Assembly: GCA_963675625.1 (NCBI GenBank)
Contig: OY776497.1
Coordinates: 186,001-250,000, forward strand
DNA length: 64,000 nucleotides
Direction of reading: 5' to 3'
Source of the DNA: F22 sp963675625
GTDB lineage: Bacteria; Bacteroidota; Bacteroidia; Bacteroidales; Bacteroidaceae
Part shown: positions 53,187-63,033 of the stretch, piece by piece
How the letters are laid out: each line of letters opens with the position of its first letter
Position numbering within the stretch: position 1 is the stretch's first letter
Notes under the pieces: model-generated
The model's database searches: none
Seen by the model: only the letters and a program-made list of their open reading frames with translations
Told to the model about the DNA's origin: nothing
Program-made: the position numbers and the translations under genes

Positions 53187-53777
53187 ATGTCAGACCAAGA
53201 AATCATTATGCTATTATCTCAAAGAGATAATAGAGCTTATCACTATCTATACAGCAACTATTATCAGTTGCTGTGTACAGTGGCCTACTCCATTGTACAA
53301 GACCATTATGATGCAGAATGTATTGTGGGAGATCTTATTTTTCACTTATGGGAACATTACGACAGTATACATATCCAGAAATCTCTAAAAGCTTTCCTGA
53401 TTTCATCTACACGCAATAGGGCACTTAATCATATTAGTACAGCGAAAAATAAATATGAAATTCATTTGTCCAAAATTACCGATCCAGATATTCATCCAGA
53501 TAGATTTCTTGTTGATAACAATCATCCACTAGGACACTTGCTCACACAAGAGCTCGAAAAAGATATACAAGAAGCTGTTAATAACTTGCCAACTGAAACG
53601 AAACGTGTTTTTCGTCTTAGTCGTTTCGAGGGTATGAGCAACCAAGAGATTGCCGATACATTACAGATTTCTATCAATACTGTCAAATACCACATAAAGC
53701 AAGCACTAGCGTTACTTCGCAAAGCATTAGGTAAATATTTTATCTTAGCTATTATCTATATCGGTCATTTTTTTTAA
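53187..53777 (+). CDS. ECF-type RNA polymerase sigma factor
   Basis: 196 residues. Region 2 runs from NRAYHYLYSNYYQLLCTVAYS to LIFHLWEHYDSI and FLISSTRNRALNHI. Region 4 has LPTETKRVFRLSRFEGMSNQ and then EIADTLQISINTVKYHIKQAL, the HTH. It belongs to the Bacteroidetes sigma-70 family tied to FecR/SusC systems. Together with the FecR gene 67 bases downstream it should control the fructan locus, being released when the receptor binds its glycan. Confidence 0.94.
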   Translation: MSDQEIIMLLSQRDNRAYHYLYSNYYQLLCTVAYSIVQDHYDAECIVGDLIFHLWEHYDSIHIQKSLKAFLISSTRNRALNHISTAKNKYEIHLSKITDPDIHPDRFLVDNNHPLGHLLTQELEKDIQEAVNNLPTETKRVFRLSRFEGMSNQEIADTLQISINTVKYHIKQALALLRKALGKYFILAIIYIGHFF

Positions 53778-53844
53778 AGAAATGTACGTTTTTCACTACC
53801 CACCCCCCTATCCTATTTTGTCATACTAGTAAAGCAACTAAAAT

Positions 53845-54879
53845 ATGAGTAAGTTAACCACCATTAATCAATACGATAAACTAATCCAAAAGCTCTTCAC
53901 TGAAGGACTAGAGAAGTCTGAACGTGAAACGCTAGTTGCTTGGATCCAAAAAGACGCTACACATAAACGTTACTTTGAAGAGCAGCAAGAATTATGGTAT
54001 GTATCTATGTGTGCCAATCCTAAAGCTAAACAATATGATTGGGAGAAAGCATATACCCATTTTATTCAACGTATAGATGCTAACCAACATCCACAAAGGA
54101 CAAAATTATTTGATTATATGCAATTATCAAAGATAGCAGCTATAGCAATACTTGTTATTGTAGTTGGTGTGTTTGCTTATTGGGTGGGACAATCATACGC
54201 TTCCTTCTCACTAGATAGACTAACCACGATAGAAGCACCTTTAGGTTCGAAAACAAAGCTAGTTCTTCCAGACGGATCAACAGTATGGTTAAACTCTGGA
54301 TCTAAAATTTCATATGCGCAAAGCTTTGGACACAAAAATAGGGACTTGGCACTAGAAGGTGAGGCATATTTTGAAGTAACTAAAAACAAAAATTTACCAT
54401 TTCAATTACAGATGAATGGTATGCGCCTCAAAGTACTTGGCACAAAATTTAATGTAACAGACTATCCTGAGGACTCAATTACAATAGTAAATCTCCTTTC
54501 TGGACATGTAGCTCTAGAAAACCAAATTCAAAAAAAGAGCATTATGCATTTACTTCCAAATGAACGTGCCACATTCAATAATCGTTCTGGAAAATGGAAG
54601 AAATCGATATGTGAAGCACAAGAATCAACGCAATGGACTAGTGATTATCTGCTCTTTGAAGACTTACCTTTGAGCGAGATTATTAAAACGCTTAATCGTG
54701 CATACGATGTGCATATTACACTCGACAGCACCAAAATAGATATTGCAAATCTACGTTTCTACGGCAAATTCATACAAAGTAAAAATACAATAGAGGATAT
54801 CCTAACAAAAATAGTACACACCAAAAACCTGAAGTACAAAGGAAAAAATGGTCAGTACTATATTTACTTCGATTCTTAA
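53845..54879 (+). CDS. FecR-family anti-sigma factor (DUF4974)
   Basis: 344 residues. The cytoplasmic start (1-85) binds the sigma factor. One membrane helix lies at about 90-112 (IAAIAILVIVVGVFAYWVG). The periplasmic FecR part has TIEAPLGSKTKLVLPDGSTV, WLNSGSKISYAQSF, LALEGEAYFEVTKN and LKVLGTKFNVTDY. The C-terminal DUF4974 (LLFEDLPLSEIIKTLNRAYD) should touch the STN domain of the receptor. It lies between sigma gene and susC, as usual. Confidence 0.95.
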   Translation: MSKLTTINQYDKLIQKLFTEGLEKSERETLVAWIQKDATHKRYFEEQQELWYVSMCANPKAKQYDWEKAYTHFIQRIDANQHPQRTKLFDYMQLSKIAAIAILVIVVGVFAYWVGQSYASFSLDRLTTIEAPLGSKTKLVLPDGSTVWLNSGSKISYAQSFGHKNRDLALEGEAYFEVTKNKNLPFQLQMNGMRLKVLGTKFNVTDYPEDSITIVNLLSGHVALENQIQKKSIMHLLPNERATFNNRSGKWKKSICEAQESTQWTSDYLLFEDLPLSEIIKTLNRAYDVHITLDSTKIDIANLRFYGKFIQSKNTIEDILTKIVHTKNLKYKGKNGQYYIYFDS

Positions 54880-54913
54880 AACTGAATTTTGTAACCTTTT
54901 TAAACTCATACTT

Positions 54914-57900
54914 ATGACATATGTAAAACGGGCTATTTTTATAGTCCTAGGACTTTATTGTCTCAACTTAAGTCTGATGGCACAAGGTGCCCAGATTAAA
55001 TTGGACCAGGTCACCATGAAGCATGCCATGAAGGTCATCACGGAAAAGACCAACTATTTATTTGTTTATTCTACAGATGATGTTGATACAAAAAAAATGG
55101 TATCTATCAACGCCAATGCAGATAATCTACCACTGGTTATCAAAGAATTAACAAGTGGACAAGCACTTATATCTAAAATAGATGGTCGGAATATTATTCT
55201 AAGTAAAGCACTACTTAATCAGCAGCAAAACATGCAGATTAAAGGTGTTGTATACGACAAAAAGAATGATCCTATTATTGGAGCTACAATTATGGAAAAT
55301 GGTACTAGCAATGGTACTAGCAATGGTACTATAACTGATTTCAATGGCCAATTTACATTGACTGTGTCTCAAAATGCGAAAATTAAGATTACATATATTG
55401 GTTATCTAACTGTAATCACAAATGCACAAAGTAATATGGTCATCACTTTGCAAGAGAACAGTAAACTATTAAATGAAGTGGTTGTTACAGGTTATTCGAC
55501 TCAAAGAAAAGCCGATCTGACAGGCGCTGTTTCTGTTGTCAACATGAGTGATGTAGAGAACTCGGGAGAAAACAATGCCATTAAAGCATTACAAGGTCGC
55601 TTGCCAGGTATCAACATTTCAGCAGATGGTAGTCCTAGCGGAGCTTCAACTGTGCGCATCCGTGGTATTGGCACACTCAATGACAACGATCCACTATATA
55701 TTATAGATGGTATGCCTACTACGTCAGGAATGCAGGAACTCAACAGCAATGATATTGAGTCTATTCAGGTGTTGAAAGATGCGGCATCGGCTTCAATATA
55801 CGGCTCTAGAGCTGCAAATGGTGTAATTATCATCACGACAAAAAAAGGTAAAGAGGGCAAAATAAAAGTCAATTTCGACGCTTCTTTAACAACATCATCA
55901 TACCAATCTAAGGTAGACATGATGAACACACAAGAATATGCGACTGCCATGTGGCAAGCATATGTAAACGATGGACTCAATCCTAATAGCAATGGGCTAG
56001 GCATTCAATATCAGTGGGGATACAATAGTCAAAATCAACCACAACTACAAAATATTAGTTATCCACAATATATTGACGAGGCCAATACAATGCGTGCTTC
56101 AGATACCGACTGGTTGGACGAAATAACACGTCATGGTACAATACAACAATACAATCTATCTGTTAGCAATGGTACAAATAAAGGAAATTATTTTTTCTCT
56201 CTTGGGTATTATGGAAATGAAGGTATTATCAAAGATACTGATTTCCAACGACTATCAACACGTATAAACAGTAATTATAAGCTCATTGAAGACTGCCTAA
56301 CAATAGGACAAAATTTCACATTAAGTCGTACTAAAGAAATAAGTGCTCCTGGCAATATTATTAGTGATGCACTAGATATGCCCACTATGATACCAGTACA
56401 CACTGAATCTGGTGGATGGGGAGGTCCAGTAGGGAATTACCCTGATCGCCAGAATGTTGCAAGAGTAGTAGAATACAACAAAGACAATGAATACACCTAT
56501 TGGAGATTCTTTGGAAATGCTTTTGTCAATCTAAAACTTTACAAAGGGCTAAATATTCGATCTAATTTTGGTTTAGACTATTCTAATAAGAATCAACGGA
56601 ACTTCACGCTACCCTATACAACAGGGTATAAATCATCTAGCTTATCTGCTATTGATATGCGCCAAGAGCATTGGACTAAGTGGATGTGGAATGCAGTAGC
56701 AACCTACAATTTGGAAATCGGGAAGCATCGAGGGGACGCAATGCTTGGTGTAGAAGTCAACAATGAGGAAAGTACAGACATGGGGCTACATCAAGAAGAT
56801 TTTAGTTTATTAAATCCTGACTATATGTGGCCAGATGCTGGCGTAGGCCAATCAACAACATCTGGGATTGCGAGTAGTTATGCATTAGTATCTCTTTTTG
56901 GCAAACTTAATTATAGCTACGAGGATAAATATCTTGCTGCGTGTACTATACGTAGAGATGGATCGTCTCGCTTTGGTAAAAACAATCAGTATGCAACCTT
57001 CCCTGCTTTTTCACTTGGCTGGAGAATTAGCAATGAAGATTTTATGACATCGACTAAAGCTTATATTGACGATTTAAAGCTTCGAGCCTCTTGGGGTCAA
57101 ACGGGAAATCAATCAATCAGTAACTTGGCTCGATATACTGTATATAAAGCAAATTATGGAACTGATGCTGGCTATTCTGCAGGAACTAATGGCACATCTT
57201 ATGATATTACAGGAAGTAATGGAGGAGGTATTCTTCCATCTGGATTTCAACGTGTACAATTGGGGAATGATGATCTAAAATGGGAAACTACAACACAAAC
57301 AAATATTGGTCTAGATTTCACCTTGCTCAACCAAAGTGTATATGGTTCATTGGAATATTTTAATAAGAGAACAAAAGATATTCTAGTTCTTTTTGAAGGA
57401 ATTGCAGCACAAGGAGAAGGAGCGGGAAAATATGTCAATGCTGGCTCGATGAAAAATACAGGATATGAATTCAGTATCGGGTACAGAAAAACCTTTGCTA
57501 ACAAACTAAAAATTGACGTCAATGCAAATATATCAACCTATAAAAATGAGGTAGTAAATATTCCAGAAACGGTTGCCGCTAACGGCACATTTGGCGGAAA
57601 TGGCGTAAAAAGTGTCATAGGTCATGCCATCTATTCACAAGCTGGTTATGTATGCGATGGAATCTTCCAAAACGAAGAGGAGGTCCTTAATCATGCCACT
57701 CAAGAAGGAGCAGATATAGGACGTCTACGTTATCGTGACTTGGATGGCAACAATATAATTGATGAAAATGATCAGACATGGATCTATGATCCAACTCCAG
57801 CCTTCAATTACGGAATAAATATCCACGCAGCATATAAAAACTTTGATGTATCTTTGTTCTGGCAGGGTAGCTACAACGTTGATGTAATGATGTATGATAT

Positions 57901-58282
57901 CAAAAGACAAACGGATTTTTGGAGTGTAACGAACGTAGCTTATCTCAATAAAGGAAGTCGAGTGCTGAATGCATGGAGTGCTGAAAATACAAATTCTAAG
58001 ATTCCAGCTTTAACAACTTCCGATAGAAATAGTGAGTCACGCTTATCTAGTTACTATGTTGAGGATGGATCCTATTTAAAACTGCGTCAGGCACAACTAG
58101 GATATAATTTTCCTAACGATTGGATTAATAAAATGAAAGTACAAAAATTACGTCTATATGTAAGTGGACAAAATCTACTGACATTTAAATCTAATAATTT
58201 CAGCGGAGAAGATCCAGAGAACCCTACATATGGATACCCAATCCCTCGAAATTTTACCGTAGGACTTAATATCGAATTTTAA
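54914..58282 (+). CDS. susC: SusC/RagA-type TonB-dependent receptor with STN domain
   Basis: 1122 residues from the ATG at 54914; the open frame from 54848 would overlap fecR. A signal peptide (RAIFIVLGLYCLNLSLMAQG) is followed by an STN domain (about 28-85, VTMKHAMKVITEKTNYLFVYS), a carboxypeptidase-regulatory-like domain (KGVVYDKKNDPIIGATIMEN), the plug (LNEVVVTGYSTQRKADLTGA, RIRGIGTLNDNDPLYIIDGM, SIYGSRAANGVIIITTKKG) and a beta-barrel ending NFTVGLNIEF. It imports oligosaccharides with SusD; the STN domain marks a receptor that signals to FecR. A 12-base in-frame repeat (NGTS) lies at 55298-55330. Confidence 0.96.
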   Translation: MTYVKRAIFIVLGLYCLNLSLMAQGAQIKLDQVTMKHAMKVITEKTNYLFVYSTDDVDTKKMVSINANADNLPLVIKELTSGQALISKIDGRNIILSKALLNQQQNMQIKGVVYDKKNDPIIGATIMENGTSNGTSNGTITDFNGQFTLTVSQNAKIKITYIGYLTVITNAQSNMVITLQENSKLLNEVVVTGYSTQRKADLTGAVSVVNMSDVENSGENNAIKALQGRLPGINISADGSPSGASTVRIRGIGTLNDNDPLYIIDGMPTTSGMQELNSNDIESIQVLKDAASASIYGSRAANGVIIITTKKGKEGKIKVNFDASLTTSSYQSKVDMMNTQEYATAMWQAYVNDGLNPNSNGLGIQYQWGYNSQNQPQLQNISYPQYIDEANTMRASDTDWLDEITRHGTIQQYNLSVSNGTNKGNYFFSLGYYGNEGIIKDTDFQRLSTRINSNYKLIEDCLTIGQNFTLSRTKEISAPGNIISDALDMPTMIPVHTESGGWGGPVGNYPDRQNVARVVEYNKDNEYTYWRFFGNAFVNLKLYKGLNIRSNFGLDYSNKNQRNFTLPYTTGYKSSSLSAIDMRQEHWTKWMWNAVATYNLEIGKHRGDAMLGVEVNNEESTDMGLHQEDFSLLNPDYMWPDAGVGQSTTSGIASSYALVSLFGKLNYSYEDKYLAACTIRRDGSSRFGKNNQYATFPAFSLGWRISNEDFMTSTKAYIDDLKLRASWGQTGNQSISNLARYTVYKANYGTDAGYSAGTNGTSYDITGSNGGGILPSGFQRVQLGNDDLKWETTTQTNIGLDFTLLNQSVYGSLEYFNKRTKDILVLFEGIAAQGEGAGKYVNAGSMKNTGYEFSIGYRKTFANKLKIDVNANISTYKNEVVNIPETVAANGTFGGNGVKSVIGHAIYSQAGYVCDGIFQNEEEVLNHATQEGADIGRLRYRDLDGNNIIDENDQTWIYDPTPAFNYGINIHAAYKNFDVSLFWQGSYNVDVMMYDIKRQTDFWSVTNVAYLNKGSRVLNAWSAENTNSKIPALTTSDRNSESRLSSYYVEDGSYLKLRQAQLGYNFPNDWINKMKVQKLRLYVSGQNLLTFKSNNFSGEDPENPTYGYPIPRNFTVGLNIEF
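55298..55330 (+). repeat. 12-base tandem repeat inside susC (2.75 units)
   Basis: AATGGTACTAGC is present at 55298-55309 and 55310-55321, with nine more bases to 55330. It encodes NGTSNGTSNGT in a loop of the regulatory-like domain. Being a multiple of three it changes loop length, not frame. Confidence 0.85.
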
Positions 58283-58294
58283 TATTGATACAAA

Positions 58295-59989
58295 ATGAAA
58301 ACCAATATACTATCTTTACTACTAGTTGTACTGCTATTTAGTGCATGCAGTGATATGCTAGACAAGACTCCCCAAGGGGTTTTAGTAGGTGATGAAGCAA
58401 CCTCTACGGAGTATGCTGATCCTCTTGTGATTTCCGCTTATGCAATCTGGGTAACGGGAGCTGACATGAATGCATCTTTTACATTGGGAAACTATGAAGT
58501 GCGTTCTGATGATTGTTACAAAGGAGGAGCTGGACCAGCAGACGGTGATGTCTTTCATGTATTAGAAATCAGTCAGGGTGTGCGTTCAGATCAATGGAAT
58601 ATTAACGATATATGGCGACGTTTATACATATGCATTACACGTGCTAATACGGCACTTACAGTATTAGATAAAGTCGATGAAAATGCCGCCAACCGAAATG
58701 AGCGCATTGCAGAAATGCGCTTCTTGCGTGGACATGCACACTTTCTTCTCAAACAATTGTTCCATAATATCGTGATGGTAGATGAAACCATTCCACAAGA
58801 TGATTATGCAACTTTATCGAATACAACATACACCAATGACGAGGAATGGCAGCTAATAGCCGATGATTTTCAATACGCATACGATAACCTACCTGTATCA
58901 CAAACAGATAAAGGGCGCCCTACTCGTGCCGCTGCTGCTACATATTTGGCAAAAACATACCTATATAAGGCATACCGACAAGATGAGCAATATAATGTAA
59001 TAAGTATTGACCAAGATGATCTTAATCAGGTTTTGACCTATACTAATGCTGTAATCACAGATGGACAATACGGATTAGAAAACGATTATAGTCGTAATTT
59101 TCGTGCTAATCCAGAATTTGAAAATGGGAAAGAATCTTTATGGGCTATACAATATTCAATTGACGATGGGACACAGTTTGGTAATGTCAATTTTGGCACA
59201 ATGCTATCAGTGCCTTTGCAACTCGGTGGACAAGATTTTAGAAAGCCAAGTCAAAACCTTGTAAATTCCTTTAAAACACTACATGGATTACCTGAATTTG
59301 ACAATTATAATGATGAAGATTATGATCCTAATACTGATACGGCAGATCCACGTCTATACCACACAGTAGCTATTCCTGGTTATCCATACAAATATAACAG
59401 CAACTATATTTTCGATGACAGTTGGAGTCGCAACAAGGATTATTATGGAGTATATTCATCCTTGAAAGAAAATGTTGATCCAGATAGTCCCTATCGTGTA
59501 CAAGTCAACGATTTTTGGGCAAATTCAATGAATTATATTGTGTTGCGATATGCAGACGTATTATTGATGCGTGCAGAAGCTTTGATTGAATTACACCGTT
59601 CTGACGAGGCTCTGACATATATCAATGAAGTGCGTAGTCGAGCAATCAATTCTAATAGAGAGCTTATAAATTATGCACCAAATTTAGATATATCTCTGTA
59701 CGATGCCAATAAAATAAGTTGGACAGAGGATTATGCACGTAGAGCGCTACGATGGGAACGTAGACTCGAATTTGGAATGGAAAATTGTCGTTTTTTTGAC
59801 TTAGTACGCTGGGGAATTGCTGATCAAGTAATCAATGCATTTTATAGAAGTGAAGAAAGCAAACGTACGTATTATAGCGAAGCTTTATTTACAAAAAACA
59901 AAAACGAATATCTACCGATTCCTTATTCACAGATAGCTGCTAGTGCAGGTCACTATACTCAAAATTATGGATGGACATCAAACAACTAA
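58295..59989 (+). CDS. susD: SusD/RagB-type glycan-binding lipoprotein
   Basis: 564 residues. Lipoprotein signal LLLVVLLFSACSDMLDK with the +1 Cys. The SusD fold shows as WRRLYICITRANTAL, MRFLRGHAHFLLKQLF, GRPTRAAAATYLAKTYLYKA, YIVLRYADVLLMRAEALIEL, YINEVRSRA and the closing WERRLEFGMENCRFFDLVRW with NEYLPIPYSQI. It is the lid of the SusC importer on the cell surface. It starts 12 bases behind susC. Confidence 0.96.
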   Translation: MKTNILSLLLVVLLFSACSDMLDKTPQGVLVGDEATSTEYADPLVISAYAIWVTGADMNASFTLGNYEVRSDDCYKGGAGPADGDVFHVLEISQGVRSDQWNINDIWRRLYICITRANTALTVLDKVDENAANRNERIAEMRFLRGHAHFLLKQLFHNIVMVDETIPQDDYATLSNTTYTNDEEWQLIADDFQYAYDNLPVSQTDKGRPTRAAAATYLAKTYLYKAYRQDEQYNVISIDQDDLNQVLTYTNAVITDGQYGLENDYSRNFRANPEFENGKESLWAIQYSIDDGTQFGNVNFGTMLSVPLQLGGQDFRKPSQNLVNSFKTLHGLPEFDNYNDEDYDPNTDTADPRLYHTVAIPGYPYKYNSNYIFDDSWSRNKDYYGVYSSLKENVDPDSPYRVQVNDFWANSMNYIVLRYADVLLMRAEALIELHRSDEALTYINEVRSRAINSNRELINYAPNLDISLYDANKISWTEDYARRALRWERRLEFGMENCRFFDLVRWGIADQVINAFYRSEESKRTYYSEALFTKNKNEYLPIPYSQIAASAGHYTQNYGWTSNN

Positions 59990-59993
59990 GACC

Positions 59994-61370
59994 ATGAAAA
60001 AGATATTTCAAATATTCAACATATGCTGTTTATTATGTTTTATTACTAGCGCTACATCTTGTAGTAGTAGCAGCAATAATTCATCATTATCACTAGATAA
60101 AGACGCTAGTATCACCTCCTTTTCTATTGGAGATATTGATGGAGAAATAGATCAGATCAACGAAATAATAACTGTACATATGCCTGCCGACACCAATGTG
60201 GGTGCACTAGTTCCTCAGGCTGTGTTAAGCCCAGGAGCAACATGTACTATGCTCCAAGGACAATCCATTAATTTCAAGTTGCCAGTAACATTTACCATCA
60301 AAAACGGAGATGTATTTCGTAAATACACAGTGCATATTGAACTGGATAATGCAAGTATTTTAAGCTTTAAAATTGACAAATATGAAGGAGCTATTGATAA
60401 TAGATTTCACACTATAACTGTATATGTCCCTCTTGAATATGACATCACCAATTTGACACCAGTTATCACCATCTCCGAAGGTGCAAATGTAACACCACTT
60501 AGTGGTTTATCTCAGGATTTCACTCATCCCGTAAATTACCGAGTTGTATATAGATCAGCCGATGTAACTTATACAGTTACAGTGATCCCCGCAAATATGA
60601 AGATTCCTGCATTTTTAGGAAATGCTCCTACTATTGACGAGCTTACAAATCCAGAAGAAAAAGCAGCAGCTCAATGGTTTATGCAAAATATATCAGCAGC
60701 AGAATATCTCTCCATGTCTGATGTTGTTGCTGGTAATGTAAGTTTCAAGAAATACAATACGATATGGTATCATTGGCATATTGATTGGTTTAATGATTCA
60801 AATGTAGTTTATCCAGATGATTTGCAACAAGTAATGAGTCAACTGCAAAATTTTTACCAAGATGGAGGTAATCTCCTACTGACACGTTATGCAGTATGTT
60901 TACTTTCTGATCTAGGAATTACCCTAAATGGTCAACGCCCTAACAATGGTTGGGGAGGGGCCGAAGATCAACCAGAAATCGTTACAGGTCCTTGGGATTT
61001 TCAAGCTTACGACAATCAAAAATACCATGATGTATTTCACAATATTTCGCTAGATGGAAATAAGATGTACACCTTTGACACAGGCTATGGAGTAACTAAT
61101 AGTACATACCAATGGCATATTGGTTCTGACTGGGGAGGCTATGATAATATTGACATGTGGGAAACAAAAACGGGTGGTATTCCTCTCGCACACGGTGGAG
61201 ATGGGGCAGTTGTTATGGCTGAATTTGCATTCAACAACGGTTCTGGAAAAGTTATTACTATCAGTTCTGGTGCATACGATTGGTGGTGCCCAAATATGTC
61301 GGATACAGATCAATACCATAGTAACATTTACACACTTACCAAAAATGCAATTCAATACCTTAACCAATAA
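59994..61370 (+). CDS. Surface glycan-binding lipoprotein (DUF5018-like repeats plus DUF4960)
   Basis: 458 residues from MKKIFQIFNICC at 59994; the frame from 59943 overlaps susD. Lipobox ITSATSC with C23. Two Ig-like DUF5018 units cover about 33-110 (ITSFSIGDIDGEID) and 112-195 (ILSFKIDKYEGAID), followed by a DUF4960 domain (FLGNAPTIDELTNPEEKAAA, YNTIWYHWHIDW, RYAVCLLSDLGI, KVITISSGAYDWWCPN). This build and its place between susD and a GH32 gene match the levan-binding surface protein of the B. thetaiotaomicron fructan locus (BT1761). It should bind fructan at the cell surface. Confidence 0.9.
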   Translation: MKKIFQIFNICCLLCFITSATSCSSSSNNSSLSLDKDASITSFSIGDIDGEIDQINEIITVHMPADTNVGALVPQAVLSPGATCTMLQGQSINFKLPVTFTIKNGDVFRKYTVHIELDNASILSFKIDKYEGAIDNRFHTITVYVPLEYDITNLTPVITISEGANVTPLSGLSQDFTHPVNYRVVYRSADVTYTVTVIPANMKIPAFLGNAPTIDELTNPEEKAAAQWFMQNISAAEYLSMSDVVAGNVSFKKYNTIWYHWHIDWFNDSNVVYPDDLQQVMSQLQNFYQDGGNLLLTRYAVCLLSDLGITLNGQRPNNGWGGAEDQPEIVTGPWDFQAYDNQKYHDVFHNISLDGNKMYTFDTGYGVTNSTYQWHIGSDWGGYDNIDMWETKTGGIPLAHGGDGAVVMAEFAFNNGSGKVITISSGAYDWWCPNMSDTDQYHSNIYTLTKNAIQYLNQ

Positions 61371-62945
61371 ATGACACATATGAAAAATATAAAACTCATA
61401 CAAATACTCGCACTACTGACTACATCTATGGTCGGTTGCGGAAATGATGATCACAAGATTCATGATACAAATACGTGGCAAGAAAACACAAAAGCCATTT
61501 CTGCAGTTGAGCCCAACAGTTATAGCCTATACTATCGCCCTGCTGTAGGGTACGTAGGTGACCCAATGCCTTTTTATGACCCACAAAACAATGTGCAACG
61601 CATACTATTTCTAATGGATTGGCGAGATGGTAGTGATACATATCACCCAATACATAGCGTACGTGCAATTGATGCGGCACATTATCAAAGTGAAGGAGAG
61701 ATTATATCATGTGGCACACTTACAGAACAAGACCCTGCCATTGGTACAGGTTGTACAATCGTCAAAGACGGTATCTATTATACCTTCTATACAGGACATA
61801 AAGATAATGCGACATCCGATCAAGCCAAAGAAGCTATACTATTGGCCACTTCCAACAATGGAAACACATGGATCAAAAATCGTGCTTTTCGACTTGATGC
61901 TCCTGAAGGATATAGTAGCAATGATTTTCGTGATCCACATGTTTTTTATAGTAATGAAGATAATACATACCACATGGTGTTGAGTACGTACCACAACGGT
62001 GATCCATTAATTGCACAATTTGTTTCAACCGACCTATTAACATGGACACTCACTACCCCATTTTTAAATAACAATTGGAACGATCGTTTTTATGAGTGCC
62101 CAGACGTTTTCCAAATGGGTAATTATTGGTATATGATTTATTCAGACAAAGATGTCACTCGTCAAGTACAATACTACTATGCCCCTACTTTATCCGAACT
62201 AATGACTAGAAATGAAGATCACTACCCACCCCACGAAGGTAAGTTGGATGGTACATCTTTCTATGCAGGTAAAACCACAAGTGATGGCACACACCGTTTT
62301 TTATATGGGTGGTGTGCAAGCCGTGCTGGTAAAATTACTGAAGAGACACAAGATTGGGCTGGTAATTTAGTAGCTCACCAATTAGTGCAAAATGCAGATG
62401 GCAGCCTTGGTTGCACAATACCAGAAGCAATCAATACGCGTATTAGTTCACCTACAGACATTATTGAGAATTCCAGCGAAGGAGAAGTTAGTGGAAGCCT
62501 ATCTACAGGCTACACAATACCAGCTGGTTCATCGGTACACTTCAATCGTTTAGCAAACATCGACAAAATTAGTTTTAACGTACAAGCTCCAACATCAAGC
62601 GAAGCAGTCTTTGGTTTGTACCTACGAGATGCATCCGATAGTAATGTGCGTTATCGACTCGCTATTGAAGCTCGTTGGCAAACGTTCCGTTTACAAAAAG
62701 TCACAACAGCAACCGACGGCAGTGAGACAATAGATAATATTACCGAAAACTGGAATGGATTTGACCAATCTACCGACGGGAAATATACCGTAACTTTTGT
62801 ACACGAAAATTCTGTATGTGTTGTATACTTAAATGGCAAATATGCTTTTACAAATAGAGTGTACAATCTTCAACACAATGGCTGGGGAATATATTGTAGC
62901 GATGGAGAAGTACAAGTAAACGATATCAACCGTTATACTGAATAA
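61371..62945 (+). CDS. GH32 fructan hydrolase, lipoprotein
   Basis: 524 residues; an ATG at 61380 is the more natural start (MKNIKLIQILALLTTSMVGC, lipobox Cys). Catalytic motifs of GH32 are present: nucleophile D64 in GYVGDPMPFYD, D188 in DFRDPHVFY and general acid E242 in FYECPDVFQ. The C-terminal part from about 375 is a beta-sandwich (SVHFNRLANIDKISFNVQAP, WGIYCSDGEVQVNDI). It cleaves fructose polymers such as levan or inulin; endo or exo action and linkage cannot be read. Being a lipoprotein next to the DUF4960 protein it likely works on the cell surface. Confidence 0.93.
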   Translation: MTHMKNIKLIQILALLTTSMVGCGNDDHKIHDTNTWQENTKAISAVEPNSYSLYYRPAVGYVGDPMPFYDPQNNVQRILFLMDWRDGSDTYHPIHSVRAIDAAHYQSEGEIISCGTLTEQDPAIGTGCTIVKDGIYYTFYTGHKDNATSDQAKEAILLATSNNGNTWIKNRAFRLDAPEGYSSNDFRDPHVFYSNEDNTYHMVLSTYHNGDPLIAQFVSTDLLTWTLTTPFLNNNWNDRFYECPDVFQMGNYWYMIYSDKDVTRQVQYYYAPTLSELMTRNEDHYPPHEGKLDGTSFYAGKTTSDGTHRFLYGWCASRAGKITEETQDWAGNLVAHQLVQNADGSLGCTIPEAINTRISSPTDIIENSSEGEVSGSLSTGYTIPAGSSVHFNRLANIDKISFNVQAPTSSEAVFGLYLRDASDSNVRYRLAIEARWQTFRLQKVTTATDGSETIDNITENWNGFDQSTDGKYTVTFVHENSVCVVYLNGKYAFTNRVYNLQHNGWGIYCSDGEVQVNDINRYTE

Positions 62946-62972
62946 CAATAAATAATTAAACCCTAATACATT

Positions 62973-63010
62973 GAGCGGGCATCTTGACAAAAGATGTCCG
63001 CTCTCGTTTT
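62973..63010. terminator. Terminator of the fructan locus
   Basis: GAGCGGGCATCTT (62973-62985) pairs with AAGATGTCCGCTC (62991-63003) with one G-U pair and a 5-base loop, followed by TTTT. It also serves the convergent gene ending at 63034. Confidence 0.88.
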
Positions 63011-63033
63011 AAGTATATAATCAATATGTATAA

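Noticed and set aside
55298..55330. Tandem repeat in susC as a phase-variation switch
   Set aside because: The unit is 12 bases, so gain or loss keeps the frame; it can only change loop length.
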